A DNA stretch of 64,000 bases from Chamaesiphon minutus PCC 6605 (GCF_000317145.1 NC_019697.1:5220886-5284885), one strand, 5' to 3'. Positions 18,933 through 30,339 are shown, counted from the first letter of the stretch. A program made the numbers and translations. Notes: generated from the letters alone by a model not told the origin.

Positions 18933-19112
18933 AATTAGGACAAAAATATTGCTGGTTGGTCGGGTTGGTAATTTACCCTATTCAATCTTAATGCTAGTAG
19001 CACCCGAAAATTTCTCAACTACTGACAATTGCATTGGCGTAGCCTCTGGAGGAAGAAAATCGATATTTATGCGATTGCGATGATATTAGCATACAGAGGT
19101 AAGTTAAATTCG

Positions 19113-19910
19113 TCACTGTTGCTTTTGCATAACTTCTGTGTTTACCAATCGATCGAATTGATTTTTATCGCCATTAAAAACGTTGAGATCTACTAACGTC
19201 GGAATTCCCGCTATTCTACCACGTTCGCTATATTGCCAAAATAACCACTGTTTACCATCGGCTAATATTGGTAGCTTATTAAAGCTATAAAAATCACTAA
19301 TCCAAATTGGTTGTTGGGCATAGCGATTCTGGAGATATCGATCGTAAAATTCGTGTGTTACGTATAAAATCGGTCGCTTGCGATAGAACTTTTCAACGAT
19401 CGCGATAAATGTATTTAACTCGGTTTCTAATCCGGCTTGTGTCGGTTGCGATCGACAATTGCCACTAAATTCTAAATCGATAACTGGGGGTAATGTCCCT
19501 GGCTGTTTCGGTACTGTTTCGATATAGTTCTGAGCTTGTTCGCGTCCCGATTTACAAAAAGTGAAAAAATGATAGGCTCCGACAATTGTGCCTTGTTGCC
19601 TAGCCTGTCGCCAGTTATCCTGAAAGCGAGGGTCTTTGAAATTACCCCCTTCAGTTGCTTTCATCAAAATAAAGTTTATTGTCGATCGATCTAACCGCTC
19701 CCAATCGATCTGTTTTTGATGGCTGGAGATATCGATTCCGCGAATGGGAAATCGATTGCGATCGGGATAATTAATATGAATGATGCCAAAATAAAATAAT
19801 AGCCCTCCGACTCCAGTGATTGTCAATAACGAACAAAACAGCAGGAAAAACAAAGATCTTTTCGTAATTTGCGGAGATCTGAATACAGAAAATTTTAGCT
19901 GCTTCTTCAT
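19113..19910 (-). CDS. Membrane-anchored GH25 lysozyme
   Basis: A 265-residue glycoside hydrolase family 25 protein, which cleaves the beta-1,4 bond between N-acetylmuramic acid and N-acetylglucosamine. An N-terminal membrane helix (about residues 19-42) anchors a periplasmic catalytic domain. The family residues are present: D60 in RGIDISSHQ, E87 in LMKATEGGN, and D145/E147 in PPVIDLEFSG, with YHFF between. Its start codon overlaps the stop of the upstream methyltransferase gene by four bases, so the two are translated from one message. A phage-type or cell-wall remodelling role are both possible; no phage genes are nearby. Confidence 0.88.
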   Translation of the reverse strand: MKKQLKFSVFRSPQITKRSLFFLLFCSLLTITGVGGLLFYFGIIHINYPDRNRFPIRGIDISSHQKQIDWERLDRSTINFILMKATEGGNFKDPRFQDNWRQARQQGTIVGAYHFFTFCKSGREQAQNYIETVPKQPGTLPPVIDLEFSGNCRSQPTQAGLETELNTFIAIVEKFYRKRPILYVTHEFYDRYLQNRYAQQPIWISDFYSFNKLPILADGKQWLFWQYSERGRIAGIPTLVDLNVFNGDKNQFDRLVNTEVMQKQQ

Positions 19911-21364
19911 ACTTGCCGAATTATACGATGGTTTTTAATTTTTACGCCACAAGATTGCAGCCGTCGCTCCCAGCCCTGCTGATTGCCGATCGTTTTAGTT
20001 TCGGTATATAGTCCAGCTTTTTCTTCAGACTTAGTAAATTTGGCGAACTTTGAGTAAAGTGGGTGAGTGTTGCTCAAAAATGTTTCTTTGCGATGGAGGA
20101 TTGGCGGATTATCCTGTTGAGAATAGTCGCGAAATCGCAAGCTCAAATCCCGCAAGTCGATGAGCATCGACCATGACAATGCTGGATGCGCGATCGATTC
20201 AAAATTGGGATAATAAAGATAAGAAATACATGGCTTATCGGTATGAAACTTAATCAGATTTGCATCTTCAGTACCACCGATATTCCGGCTGGCGCAACCT
20301 TCATACAGCCGCAATTTGGGATCGATTTCATTGAGTGCGGAAATATGAACGTATAGAGCCGCAGGCAATAACTTACCAATTTTACTCTGCTGACAAGCTT
20401 GCTTAATTACACCCGGCTCGCCAATCTTAAATAATAATCGATCGGCAACCGCACATGCCTCATCATAGCTGCCAAAAAAAGCTTTAATATCTGCCTTCAT
20501 TGCCATAGATAAATTTCTTAAACTACGTCTTTGTCCGAATTGAGATAGAGCTAAATAAACTTGTAAATCTAGCGATCGCTGATAGGCGATCGCATCCCAT
20601 TCAGCTTCATCGGTTGCTGTTAAAACGATTTGAAATGCCCGTTTGATACTACCAAATTCGCTATTTAATTCAGGTTCTGCTGCTAGTTCTCCCTTAATTG
20701 GAATTCGTCCCCGTTGACTGACAAATTCCATTAACGGAGCGAGTTGAACCTGATAATCTTCAAACCTTTTGCTCTCAACTCGCACGCGCGGCGTCGTCAT
20801 CCGCGTATATAGTCTCGCCGCTCGAAAACTTTCGGCTTGCGATAGATCGCGAAATACTAAAAAAATTCCCAATCCGATTGGAATGGCATCGACACTCAAA
20901 ACTCGATCGATATATTCTTTTAATTCTACTTGTTGATAATACTTCTGAAAAGTATTGCGCTTAGTTAAAATCCCATCGCCATAAGCTAACATTCCACTCA
21001 GATCGTTAACTAAAATCTGTGCGGCGACGATTAATACCCGTCCTGTCAATTCCCACGCTTGACTTAATGCTCGATCGCGTTCTTGGGGATCTTCGATGAC
21101 ATTAATGATATAGCTAAGATTGACAATATCTGCCGATCGAATCTCAACATCGGGGAAATAATATGGGTCCCAACCTTCACAGTCATACCCCTGCGACTTC
21201 AACCGTTTGACATCGCCACCAACGCCACAACCATAGTCAAAAATACTAGTTTCTGTCGTAATAATACCCGACTCGATCGCCAGTCGCACTGGACGAGATA
21301 GTTCTACCCGCGAGATGGCGGCACGGTGTCGTTCGACTTCTACTGTGCTTGGTATTTGCGACAT
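19907..21364 (-). CDS. DNA phosphorothioation-associated putative methyltransferase
   Basis: A 485-residue protein matching the family annotated as DNA phosphorothioation-associated (dnd-related) putative methyltransferase. It starts VEVERHRAAISRVELSRPVRLAIESGII, then SAM motif I FDYGCGVGGDVKRL (residues 42-55) and CEGWDPYY, followed by VNLSYIINVIEDPQERDRAL. The long C-terminal half (about 190-485) is specific to this family and has no assigned function. The name reflects frequent co-occurrence with dnd genes; the target is unproven. No dndA-E or dndFGH genes are in this window. The ATG at 21364 is preferred because the frame upstream runs into a repeat. It overlaps the GH25 gene by 4 bp. Confidence 0.8.
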   Translation of the reverse strand: MSQIPSTVEVERHRAAISRVELSRPVRLAIESGIITTETSIFDYGCGVGGDVKRLKSQGYDCEGWDPYYFPDVEIRSADIVNLSYIINVIEDPQERDRALSQAWELTGRVLIVAAQILVNDLSGMLAYGDGILTKRNTFQKYYQQVELKEYIDRVLSVDAIPIGLGIFLVFRDLSQAESFRAARLYTRMTTPRVRVESKRFEDYQVQLAPLMEFVSQRGRIPIKGELAAEPELNSEFGSIKRAFQIVLTATDEAEWDAIAYQRSLDLQVYLALSQFGQRRSLRNLSMAMKADIKAFFGSYDEACAVADRLLFKIGEPGVIKQACQQSKIGKLLPAALYVHISALNEIDPKLRLYEGCASRNIGGTEDANLIKFHTDKPCISYLYYPNFESIAHPALSWSMLIDLRDLSLRFRDYSQQDNPPILHRKETFLSNTHPLYSKFAKFTKSEEKAGLYTETKTIGNQQGWERRLQSCGVKIKNHRIIRQV

Positions 21365-21408
21365 AATTAAGTTAGCGATCGATACGTTAACTGCATAAAG
21401 TAGCTTTG

Positions 21409-21546
21409 TAGGGTGGGCACTGCCCACCATCTAGATTTATCTAAGTTCTAGAGATATGTTTGAAGTGAGTATTTTGAATAAATAAGAATTTAAATGTAGC
21501 TCATTCATAATATCTGAAACTTAGATGGTGGATACTGCCCACCATA
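21409..21546. repeat. 138-bp element bounded by GTGGGCACTGCCCACC-type palindromes
   Basis: A left copy (21409-21428) and a diverged right copy (21527-21546) enclose about 98 bp of A/T-rich sequence. The GAAACTTAGATGGTGG before the right copy is matched by GAAACCTAGATGGTGG at the copy near 63 kb, so the repeated unit is longer than the palindrome. Confidence 0.7.
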
Positions 21547-21560
21547 CATTTATTACTACA

Positions 21561-22082
21561 CTAAACCCACTCAGCATTTTCTAGAGGAGTTCCTTCAACA
21601 ATGGCGCATTCAAAACTACTAATTTCGATGGCACAATCATCCCATCTATCCCATTTAGAATCTGATAACCAGGCATACTCAAAAGCAACTCCTTTGCCAT
21701 AAGCTCCCTCAAAATTAACGAAACTCATATCCGAATGGCCGAAATCGACGTAACTTATATCGGCATCCTGAAAATTTGCATTCCTTAAAACTGCATATCT
21801 TATACAAGTATAACCGCCAGATGCATTACCTATTCCGATACTACTATACTGTCCAGGCCAAGTATTAATATTGTCTTTGAAGAAGAATGATTGACTTCTC
21901 CCATAATCTCCACTGAGATCTGCACCTGTAAAATTAACTTCACTAAGGTCGGCTCGATCTAAGTTAATACCTCTCAAAACAGCATTACTTAGATCGATTC
22001 CATGAAGATATATTCCAGCAAAGTCTCGCTCGCCAGCGACATAAACATCTAATAACTCTTGTGCCGTCATCTTTCTACTCAT
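21561..22082 (-). CDS. Pentapeptide-repeat protein
   Basis: A 173-residue protein with an N-terminal helix (MTAQELLDVYVAGERDF) and two blocks of A(D/N)LxX pentapeptide repeats: LSNAVLRGINLDRADLSEVNFTGADLSG, and AVLRNANFQDADISYVDFGHSDMSFVNFEGA. These fold as a right-handed quadrilateral beta-helix. The blocks are separated by a 35-residue insert (FFFKDNINTWPG). The C-terminus is Trp/Asp-rich and lacks the repeat. Such proteins are abundant in cyanobacteria, and most have no known function. The ATG at 22082 (MSRKM) is a likelier start than the one at 22100. A palindromic repeat element follows the gene. Confidence 0.85.
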   Translation of the reverse strand: MSRKMTAQELLDVYVAGERDFAGIYLHGIDLSNAVLRGINLDRADLSEVNFTGADLSGDYGRSQSFFFKDNINTWPGQYSSIGIGNASGGYTCIRYAVLRNANFQDADISYVDFGHSDMSFVNFEGAYGKGVAFEYAWLSDSKWDRWDDCAIEISSFECAIVEGTPLENAEWV

Positions 22083-22199
22083 AAGATTCTGCTCCAACAC
22101 ATTCGTTCAAATCCTTTGCTGAGACAAGGTTTAAATATATTTTACAAATAGTCGATCGCACTTTATAGTCGAATCGAGGTTGGTGAAGATCGATCTGTT

Positions 22200-22275
22200 A
22201 TTGGTGGGTGAGGGCGGGTTCGATTGAGATTTTCAGAATTATGTGGAATCAATCTCATAAACCCGCCCCTACAGA
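22200..22275. repeat. Inverted repeat downstream of gloA
   Basis: GGGCGGGTT...ATTGAGAT and AATCTCAT...AACCCGCCC form matching arms around a short A/T-rich loop, ending 9 bp from the gloA stop. It could terminate gloA but has no clear U run; it looks like another dispersed palindrome. Confidence 0.5.
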
Positions 22276-22283
22276 TCCTTGTG

Positions 22284-22670
22284 TTATTTACCAACTTGAA
22301 TTAATTCGACTTTATAACCTGTCGGATCTTCGACAAAAGCAATTACCGTGCTGCCGTGTTTCATCGCTCCTGGTGCGCGAACGACTTTGCCGCCTTTAGC
22401 CGCAATCGCATCGCAGGTGGCATAGATATCATCCACCCCGATCGCGATATGACCGTAGGCATCGCCGATCGTATATGCTGAGGTATCCCAATTATGGGTG
22501 AGTTCGATGACCGAATGGTCGGATTCACCACCGTAGCCGACAAAAGCTAGCGTAAACTTGCCATCTGGATAGTCTTGTTTGCGGAGGAGCTTCATTCCTA
22601 ACACTTCGCAATAGAAGCGGATCGATGCCTCTAAATCGCCCACACGCAGCATTGTATGTAATAAACGCAT
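22284..22670 (-). CDS. gloA: Lactoylglutathione lyase (glyoxalase I)
   Basis: A 128-residue metalloenzyme that isomerises the methylglyoxal-glutathione hemithioacetal to S-lactoylglutathione in the cytosol. The VOC fold is visible as two beta-alpha-beta-beta-beta modules: [30 protein letters not shown], then VIELTHNW with the first-module Glu, and [17 protein letters not shown], closing with [14 protein letters not shown]. The metal ligands of bacterial Glo I are His in HTMLRV, Glu in IELTHN, His in YGHIAI and Glu in KVELIQ, and all four are present. It is divergent from eno. Confidence 0.95.
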   Translation of the reverse strand: MRLLHTMLRVGDLEASIRFYCEVLGMKLLRKQDYPDGKFTLAFVGYGGESDHSVIELTHNWDTSAYTIGDAYGHIAIGVDDIYATCDAIAAKGGKVVRAPGAMKHGSTVIAFVEDPTGYKVELIQVGK

Positions 22671-22829
22671 AGCTCTAAATGCCCGATTTACAAAATTTGG
22701 TGACTAAACTTGCTAACTAATGTGTCTTCAGGTCGTATGATAACCTGTTGGCACCGATCGTTGCCACGGAACGGATAATCAGGGTGTCAAGCTACATTAG
22801 TTTACGGAAAGATCGATTACCTACGGTAG

Positions 22830-24137
<1,308 letters not shown>

Positions 24138-24193
24138 TCGATTTGGCACAGCCGACGCTACACGGACGGTTAATTTAAGTTCGATCGTGTACG

Positions 24194-24228
24194 AAGGAGG
24201 GGCAATTCAGGAATTGCCCCTCCTTTTT
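24194..24228 (+). terminator. Rho-independent terminator of eno
   Basis: A 15-bp stem (AAGGAGGGGCAATTC with its complement), a 2-nt loop and a run of T residues follow eno by 57 bp. The core GGGGCAATTC/GAATTGCCCC is shared with the hairpin at 47920, so it is also one copy of a dispersed palindrome. Confidence 0.8.
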
Positions 24229-24485
24229 TAGCGATTTGGAAAAGCCCTGACCTTTGAGATCCTGGAAGTGGAGGGTGGGCACCAATACTTCTTGGTTAAG
24301 AACTGCTGCTTGCTATTTTACACGATCGAAACACCAGTAATTCTCAATTCCCGATTCCCAATTCCTAACTCTTAAACACCGACTTCCGACACGATAGTAC
24401 CGTTACTTATGCCTAAGACTGCTAGTTCGATCGACTCACTTCGATATAATGCTATTAATGAGCCATTCGCCACTGTCACTGACCC

Positions 24486-25733
24486 ATGGATACCAAAGCC
24501 TTTAAGAGATCGCTCAACCAATCAGATAACTATCATCGCAAAGGATTCGGACATCAGGCTGATGTTGCTATCGTGCTGGAATCTGAATATCAAAGCAATC
24601 TGATTCAAGAAATACGCGATCGCAATTACACCCTCACTCGCGGCGATGTCACGATTAAACTAGCCAAATCTTTTGGCTTTTGTTGGGGGGTAGAAAGAGC
24701 GGTAGCCATTGCATATGAAACGCGCCAGCACTTTCCCACAGAACGGATTTGGATTACTAATGAAATCATTCATAACCCATCTGTCAATCAGCGGTTGCGG
24801 GAAATGAATGTTAATTTTATTCAGGTCGAAAACGGCGTAAAGAACTTCGATCTTATCGATCGGGGGGATGTGGTGATTTTACCTGCTTTTGGTGCTAGCG
24901 TCCAAGAAATGCAACTATTAAATGATAAGGGTTGCACGATCGTCGATACTACCTGTCCGTGGGTATCTAAGGTGTGGAACACGATCGAGAAGCACAAGAA
25001 GGTCGATTATACTTCGATTATTCACGGTCAGTACAAGCATGAAGAAACTGTCGCTACTAGTTCTTTTGCCAATAAGTATTTAGTCGTGCTGAATATGGCG
25101 GAGGCCAATTATGTTGCCGATTATATTTTAAATAATGGCAATTCTCCTCAAGAGAAGCTCCAACGTCGTAACGAATTTTTAGCTAAATTTAGTAATGCTT
25201 GTTCCGCAGGGTTCGATCCGGATCTCGATTTAGAAAAAGTGGGGATTGCCAACCAGACAACTATGCTTAAAACCGAAACTGAAGCGATCGGTAAATTATT
25301 CGAGCGGACGATGATGAAAAAGTATAGCACTGCCGAACTAAACGACCACTTCCAAAGCTTCAATACGATCTGTGATGCCACCCAAGAGCGTCAGGACGCC
25401 ATGTTTGAGCTGGTAGACGAGAAACTCGATCTGATGGTTGTCATCGGTGGTTACAATTCATCTAATACCACGCATCTCCAGGAAATTTCGATCGAACATC
25501 AAATTCCTTCGTATCATATCGATAGCGATGTCCGTATTTTGGCTGATAATCAAATCGAACACAAACCGCTATTTAAAGAGTTAGAAATTACTAAAAATTG
25601 GCTCCCAGATGGCCCAATTACCGTTGGTGTCACATCGGGTGCTTCGACTCCAGACAAAGTAGTCGAAGCGGCGATCGAACGCATCTTTGCGACTAAAAGC
25701 GGAGTTGTTACAACTAGCCATATAACTGCTTAA
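24486..25733 (+). CDS. ispH: 4-hydroxy-3-methylbut-2-enyl diphosphate reductase
   Basis: The last enzyme of the MEP isoprenoid pathway, reducing HMBPP to IPP and DMAPP; it feeds carotenoids, phytol and quinones. It is the long cyanobacterial/plastid form (415 residues). The three cysteines that hold the [4Fe-4S] cluster lie in [13 protein letters not shown] (C66), IVDTTCPWV and [14 protein letters not shown], and the catalytic Glu environment is the TQERQDA segment. [13 protein letters not shown] and [14 protein letters not shown] bind the diphosphate. The ATG at 24486 gives the usual [10 protein letters not shown] start. Upstream is a C/T-rich leader tract. Electron supply is likely ferredoxin. 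Confidence 0.96.
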   Translation: MDTKAFKRSLNQSDNYHRKGFGHQADVAIVLESEYQSNLIQEIRDRNYTLTRGDVTIKLAKSFGFCWGVERAVAIAYETRQHFPTERIWITNEIIHNPSVNQRLREMNVNFIQVENGVKNFDLIDRGDVVILPAFGASVQEMQLLNDKGCTIVDTTCPWVSKVWNTIEKHKKVDYTSIIHGQYKHEETVATSSFANKYLVVLNMAEANYVADYILNNGNSPQEKLQRRNEFLAKFSNACSAGFDPDLDLEKVGIANQTTMLKTETEAIGKLFERTMMKKYSTAELNDHFQSFNTICDATQERQDAMFELVDEKLDLMVVIGGYNSSNTTHLQEISIEHQIPSYHIDSDVRILADNQIEHKPLFKELEITKNWLPDGPITVGVTSGASTPDKVVEAAIERIFATKSGVVTTSHITA

Positions 25734-25899
25734 TGTGTCCGTTCATACCGATTGAAACTCAAAGCTCAGTAATTATAAAAAGTGAAGACTCCATGACAAA
25801 AGTGAAAAAAGACTAAAATTTTCCCGATTTTCTTAATCTTTAATAAAAGTACTGTTTTCTCCCTAAATTAGCAGGTTATGATATTAATTATGAATTGAG

Positions 25900-26211
25900 G
25901 TGCGATTGGTGCTCCACACACTATTAGCGATTATTGCGGTTATTATCTTGCTGGTGATTTGTTGGTGGCTGAGCTATTGTCAGCGACTGCGCGCGCGCAG
26001 TCGGCGGCTGACGATGACGGAGTCTAGCTCCAATCGACGATTTTACAAGCGGGTAAATCGAGATCCCGAAGAGCAATACATTGAGGGAGTCGGGTATGTA
26101 ATTGGCGATTTAAGTTGCAGTTACAATGCCAGATCTCCATACATTCGCTGTGCTGTGAATCCAGACGGACTTTGCCAAGATTGTCGCCACTACCACAAAA
26201 AAGAGGAATAA
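25900..26211 (+). CDS. Small membrane protein, DUF6464-like
   Basis: A 103-residue protein with one N-terminal transmembrane helix (about residues 5-24, LLAIIAVIILLVICWWLSY) and a cytoplasmic or lumenal tail ending in GYVIGDLSCSYNARSPYIRCAVNPDGLCQDCRHYH. The four cysteines in this tail suggest metal binding or disulphides. The C-terminal pattern fits the cyanobacterial family I know as DUF6464, recalled with moderate certainty. Two GTG codons (25900 and 25909) can start it; GAGG at about 25896 suits the second better. Its role is unknown. Confidence 0.65.
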   Translation: MRLVLHTLLAIIAVIILLVICWWLSYCQRLRARSRRLTMTESSSNRRFYKRVNRDPEEQYIEGVGYVIGDLSCSYNARSPYIRCAVNPDGLCQDCRHYHKKEE

Positions 26212-26466
26212 CAGTGGATGGCTCGATCGTCACAGAGCGAGCGATTGCTGTTGTCAATCGATGATTATCTTTCCCGCCGTATGATGGTCGATCTCTACTC
26301 ATCGCAGCGGGAATTTCTATATTGTCAGATCGATCCTCGATCGAGATCGTTTGTTAAGCCAATTGGCGTAGTCTGAATATATAGAAAACAATTAATTCGA
26401 CCTCTGAGTCATCATTATTTAGATCGCTCGCGATCGTATTAGCTTGGATCTGGCGATCGTCATTAA

Positions 26467-27141
26467 ATGCACTCTCAATCGGCTCACAAGGACCCTCACA
26501 AGTTTAGCCTTCGCCCTCGGTTGTGGATATCGCTGGCAATTGGTGGTGTAGTAGCCATGCTATTACCCGATTGGATGTATATAACGACTCGAATCCTCTG
26601 CGTTTGGGATGCAGTCACGATCTCCTTTCTAATTCTGACGTGGCGATTGATGTTTCTTGCAACCCCAGAAATGATGCAAAGGTTGGCACTCAAAGAGGAC
26701 GAAGGGCGGTGGATTATCTCGATCTCGATCGCTGTAGCGGCCTGTATCAGCCTGATTGCCGTCGGTACGATTCCACACGAAAAGCAAGCTCCAACTGCGA
26801 TTTTGTTTATGCATTTAGGAGTCTCGATCGCTACAATTATTGGCTCATGGTTATTGGTGCATACTATTTTCACCCAACACTATGCCCATTTATATTATCA
26901 GGGCGATAAAACGCTGGCCGAACGAAAATCTTCAGGCTTAGACTTTCCCGAAGAACTAGAACCCGATTACTGGGATTTTATGTACTTTGCCTTTGTAATT
27001 GGGATGACAAGTCAGGTATCAGATGTCAACGTTACATCTCGCGAAATGAGACGCTGGAGCTTGTTGCATGGGATCTTATCTTTCTTTTTTAATACAACAA
27101 TTTTAGCCATCACAATTAATATGGTTGCTGGTATAATCTAA
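26467..27141 (+). CDS. DUF1345-domain membrane protein
   Basis: A 224-residue integral membrane protein with five probable helices (about residues 19-37, 43-64, 83-103, 114-136 and 199-222). The family signature is visible in the middle and end: FMHLGVSIATIIGSWLLVHTIFTQHYAHLYY, then LEPDYWDFMYFAFVIGMTSQVSDVNVTSREMRRWSLLHGILSFFFNT. These are the conserved blocks of DUF1345. A transport or channel role is often suspected, but nothing is established. It has no obvious partner; PBP2 follows on the same strand after 230 bp. Confidence 0.85.
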   Translation: MHSQSAHKDPHKFSLRPRLWISLAIGGVVAMLLPDWMYITTRILCVWDAVTISFLILTWRLMFLATPEMMQRLALKEDEGRWIISISIAVAACISLIAVGTIPHEKQAPTAILFMHLGVSIATIIGSWLLVHTIFTQHYAHLYYQGDKTLAERKSSGLDFPEELEPDYWDFMYFAFVIGMTSQVSDVNVTSREMRRWSLLHGILSFFFNTTILAITINMVAGII

Positions 27142-27371
27142 TCGATCTGGATAGGGGGTAGAGGGTAGTGAACAGTGAATAGTGAATAGATGGGTCACAA
27201 GCTTCCCCATCTACCTATCCGCCCATCCTCCGGTGGTACAGTCTACTCATCCACCCATCTACCCCTGTAGTGCGGTATCCCCTACTAAGACAAATGGCCG
27301 AGATCGGCTAAAATCCCAACTATCTATCTGGTTGACAACTCGATCGACCTTCTCCAGCTAAGCTTAATTTT

Positions 27372-29255
27372 ATGCAGAATCGGTTCTCTGACAACTTTTC
27401 TGGCGATTTATCCGGTGGTGACCTTGGGATATCCGGTTTTTATAATAAAACCCGCACCGTCGGACAAGGAAATCAAGCTTGGGTATTAATGACAATTATT
27501 GGGCTGCTATCGCTCGGTGCGATCGGTTCGCGACTGGGTTATTTACAATTAAATCAGGGCGTAAAAAATCGTCAAATTGCCGAAAATAATCGCGTCCGCA
27601 CGGTGGCTAAGCCGCCCGTGCGCGGTAATATTTACGATCGCAAAGGTCGGCTTTTAGCTGGTAACAAATTATCGCATTCGGTCTTTATTTGGCCTTTGGC
27701 TCTCAAGCGTGAAAATTGGCTCAAAACTCGTCGCGAGGTAGCCCAAATTCTGGCTCTGGATGAAGACACGATCCAGCAGAAGATGACTGGAACGAGTGTC
27801 AATTCTACCAATCGGGTGCGGATCGTGCGAGATTTGACCACCGCACAGATTACCAGACTTAAGGAATACGGTGCCGAAAAAGAAGGGATCGATGTCGATA
27901 TCGAATCGGTACGTTATTATCCCGGCGGACAACTTGCGGCGCACGTTCTGGGCTACACCGGAGAAATGAACGATCGCGAGTTGGCCAAACGCCGATCGAT
28001 GGGCTACCGTTTGGGCGATGTCACAGGCAAAATGGGACTAGAATCGACCCTCGAAGACAGGTTGCGCGGCGAGTGGGGCGGTACCCAAGTGGAAGTAGAT
28101 GGCGCGGGGAGATTGCAGCAATTTTTGGGGCAAAAGGTCTCTAAGCCGGGGCAAGATGTGACGATTACAATCGATCGCGATCTTCAAAAAGTGGCTGAAG
28201 ATGCACTGGGCACTCATAAAGCCGCACTTATCGCCATGGACCCGCACACGGGTGAAATCTTGGCGATGGCCAGTCGCCCCGCTTTCGATCCCAATTCACT
28301 CTCTGGGCGGATTTCTCCTGCCGTCTGGAAAGAACTGCAAGGCAAAGATCACCCCTTTGTCAATCGTGCGCTGAGTGTCTTCCCACCTGCTAGTACTTTC
28401 AAAATCGTCACGACTACCGCCGCCTTAGAATCTGGCAAATTCAAGCCCGATGCAATTCTCCAAACTTATGCCTCCTTGCGAATCGGTGGCTTTACCTTTT
28501 CCGATTGGAATCATGCTGGCTTTGGAGCAATAGGCTTTCCCGGTGCTATGAAATGGAGTAGTAACACGTTCTTTGGCCAAGTTGGTCAGCGGGTGGGTGG
28601 AGAAACTTTGATCGACTGGGCGCGCAAATATGGGTTTGGTAAAAAAACTGGGATCGAACTACCTGAAGAACGCAAAGGTTTGGTATCTGATGATAACTGG
28701 AAACAACTCAACTATAAAATACCCTGGTCGATTGGCGATACGATTAACATGTCAATCGGGCAAGGATTTCTGCAAACTTCACCGCTCCAAGTAGCTGGGA
28801 TGTTTGCCGTGCCTGCCAATGGTGGCTATCATGTTCAGCCTCACTTGCTCAAAGATGCCACTAAACGCGAACGGCGACAATCGATGAATCTCAAACCCAG
28901 TACGATTGCGACTCTGCGTAAAGGTTTACGCCAAGTCGTCGATGGTGGTACTGGTGGTGCGCTAAATGTCAAAACTATCCCACCTGCAAGCGGTAAAAGC
29001 GGTACGGCTGAAGCCCCTCCTGGCGAAAACCATGTCTGGTTTGGTGGCTATGCACCAGTAGATAAACCGGAGATTGTGGTTGTAGCTTTTGGGGAACACA
29101 CTGGCGGTGGTGGGGGTAAAACTGCCGCACCAATGGTACTCAAGGTGATGGAAGCCTATTTTAATGGCGGCAAACCTTTACCGACAACAGAAAAAGATAA
29201 AGAGAAGGCGACTTCCCAACCAGTACGAAACAGAACCCGCGCTCGTCGTCGGTAA
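27372..29255 (+). CDS. mrdA: Penicillin-binding protein 2
   Basis: A 627-residue class B PBP, the transpeptidase of lateral wall (elongasome) peptidoglycan synthesis. It has a single N-terminal membrane anchor (about residues 36-56), a dimerisation/pedestal region (RPPVRGNIYDRKGRLLA type) and the transpeptidase domain. All three active-site motifs are present: S341-x2-K344 in PPASTFKIV, S396-S397-N398 in KWSSNTFF, and K542-S543-G544-T545. The PBP2-type YYPGGQLAAHVLGYTGEM separates it from FtsI. The C-terminal tail is a short basic stretch (RNRTRARRR). No mreBCD or rodA gene is adjacent. A C/T-rich leader precedes it. Confidence 0.93.
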   Translation: MQNRFSDNFSGDLSGGDLGISGFYNKTRTVGQGNQAWVLMTIIGLLSLGAIGSRLGYLQLNQGVKNRQIAENNRVRTVAKPPVRGNIYDRKGRLLAGNKLSHSVFIWPLALKRENWLKTRREVAQILALDEDTIQQKMTGTSVNSTNRVRIVRDLTTAQITRLKEYGAEKEGIDVDIESVRYYPGGQLAAHVLGYTGEMNDRELAKRRSMGYRLGDVTGKMGLESTLEDRLRGEWGGTQVEVDGAGRLQQFLGQKVSKPGQDVTITIDRDLQKVAEDALGTHKAALIAMDPHTGEILAMASRPAFDPNSLSGRISPAVWKELQGKDHPFVNRALSVFPPASTFKIVTTTAALESGKFKPDAILQTYASLRIGGFTFSDWNHAGFGAIGFPGAMKWSSNTFFGQVGQRVGGETLIDWARKYGFGKKTGIELPEERKGLVSDDNWKQLNYKIPWSIGDTINMSIGQGFLQTSPLQVAGMFAVPANGGYHVQPHLLKDATKRERRQSMNLKPSTIATLRKGLRQVVDGGTGGALNVKTIPPASGKSGTAEAPPGENHVWFGGYAPVDKPEIVVVAFGEHTGGGGGKTAAPMVLKVMEAYFNGGKPLPTTEKDKEKATSQPVRNRTRARRR

Positions 29256-29266
29256 AACTCGGTAGA

Positions 29267-30160
29267 CTATAGATTGGGCAACATCGATTCTAAATCCGAT
29301 CGAGTGCCCATCTGTACCGTCGAAATGCCCTCGCAAGTACGCTTAATCAGTCCATTGAGGACTTTGCCAGGGCCGACTTCGATCGATCTCTCGATGCCCA
29401 ATGCGGCCAACTGGAGCGAGATTTCTCGCCACCGTACCGAACCTGTAATTTGACGATCGAGTTGTGCTTTGAGTTCGCTACCCTTTGTGGTTGGTGTCGG
29501 CGCGACATTAGACAACACGGGGATTTGGGCTTCGCGAAACTCAATTGGGGCGAGCAATTTCCCAAACTCAGTGGCGGCTGTTGCCATCAGCGGCGAGTGG
29601 AAGGCACCAGAAACATTCAGCGGGATGGCACGTTTGACTTTAATTTTGCTCAATACCGCCGCAATCCCTTCACTGGTACCAGAAATTACCACCTGAGCGG
29701 TACTATTATCGTTAGCGATGACGACACCTTCACTATCGGCGATCGCGAGTTCTAGTTTATCTCGATCGAAACCGATTAAGGCTGTCATTCCCCCTTCCGA
29801 CGCCAGATCCATCAATTCGGCACGACGTTTGACCAGTTCCAATCCCGTCTCGAAGTCTAATACTCCCGCCGCATACAAGGCCACATATTCGCCCAAACTA
29901 TGCCCTGCCACAGCATCGGGACTCAAACCACGCTGTTTGAGCGCGTCTACTAAAATACTTTCAATGACATACAAACACGGTTGTGTATAGCGAGTATTTG
30001 CTAATTTTTCTTCATCATTTTGACAAATATCGACTACCGACCAACCGAGAATTTCTGTGGCTCGATCGTATGTTTTTTTAGCCGCATCTAGCTCGATTAA
30101 ATCTACACCCATTCCGAGTACTTGCGAGCCTTGTCCGGGGAATACCCATGCAGTTTTCAT
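29267..30160 (-). CDS. fabD: Malonyl-CoA:ACP transacylase
   Basis: A 297-residue enzyme moving malonyl groups from CoA to acyl-carrier protein for fatty-acid elongation. The N-terminal WVFPGQGSQ, the nucleophile elbow GHSLGEY with S88, and the catalytic His in SGAFHSPLM (about H188) are intact, as is LNVSGAF. The C-terminus (EVGPGKVLNGLIKR) is typical. It ends a plsX-fabH-fabD run on the minus strand, with about 180 bp to fabH and 11 bp to the convergent PBP2 gene. Cytosolic, type II system. Confidence 0.97.
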   Translation of the reverse strand: MKTAWVFPGQGSQVLGMGVDLIELDAAKKTYDRATEILGWSVVDICQNDEEKLANTRYTQPCLYVIESILVDALKQRGLSPDAVAGHSLGEYVALYAAGVLDFETGLELVKRRAELMDLASEGGMTALIGFDRDKLELAIADSEGVVIANDNSTAQVVISGTSEGIAAVLSKIKVKRAIPLNVSGAFHSPLMATAATEFGKLLAPIEFREAQIPVLSNVAPTPTTKGSELKAQLDRQITGSVRWREISLQLAALGIERSIEVGPGKVLNGLIKRTCEGISTVQMGTRSDLESMLPNL

Positions 30161-30339
30161 ATTAATTATTAATTGTTATATTTATCTTTTAATGTAAAGG
30201 CCGAAGTGAATCTTGGTAACAGTTTTTGTTTTTTCAAACATAAGCTCGTCTAAAGTTATTAGAAAGTTTTCAACTTTAACTATTGGCGATCGATCGTATT
30301 TTATCTTAATTGCGATCTCTATTCACTATCCACTAAAAT

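Noticed and set aside
19113-21364. GH25-methyltransferase pair as a prophage or defence island
   Set aside because: No integrase, capsid, portal, nuclease or other defence gene is present on either side; neighbours are housekeeping genes.
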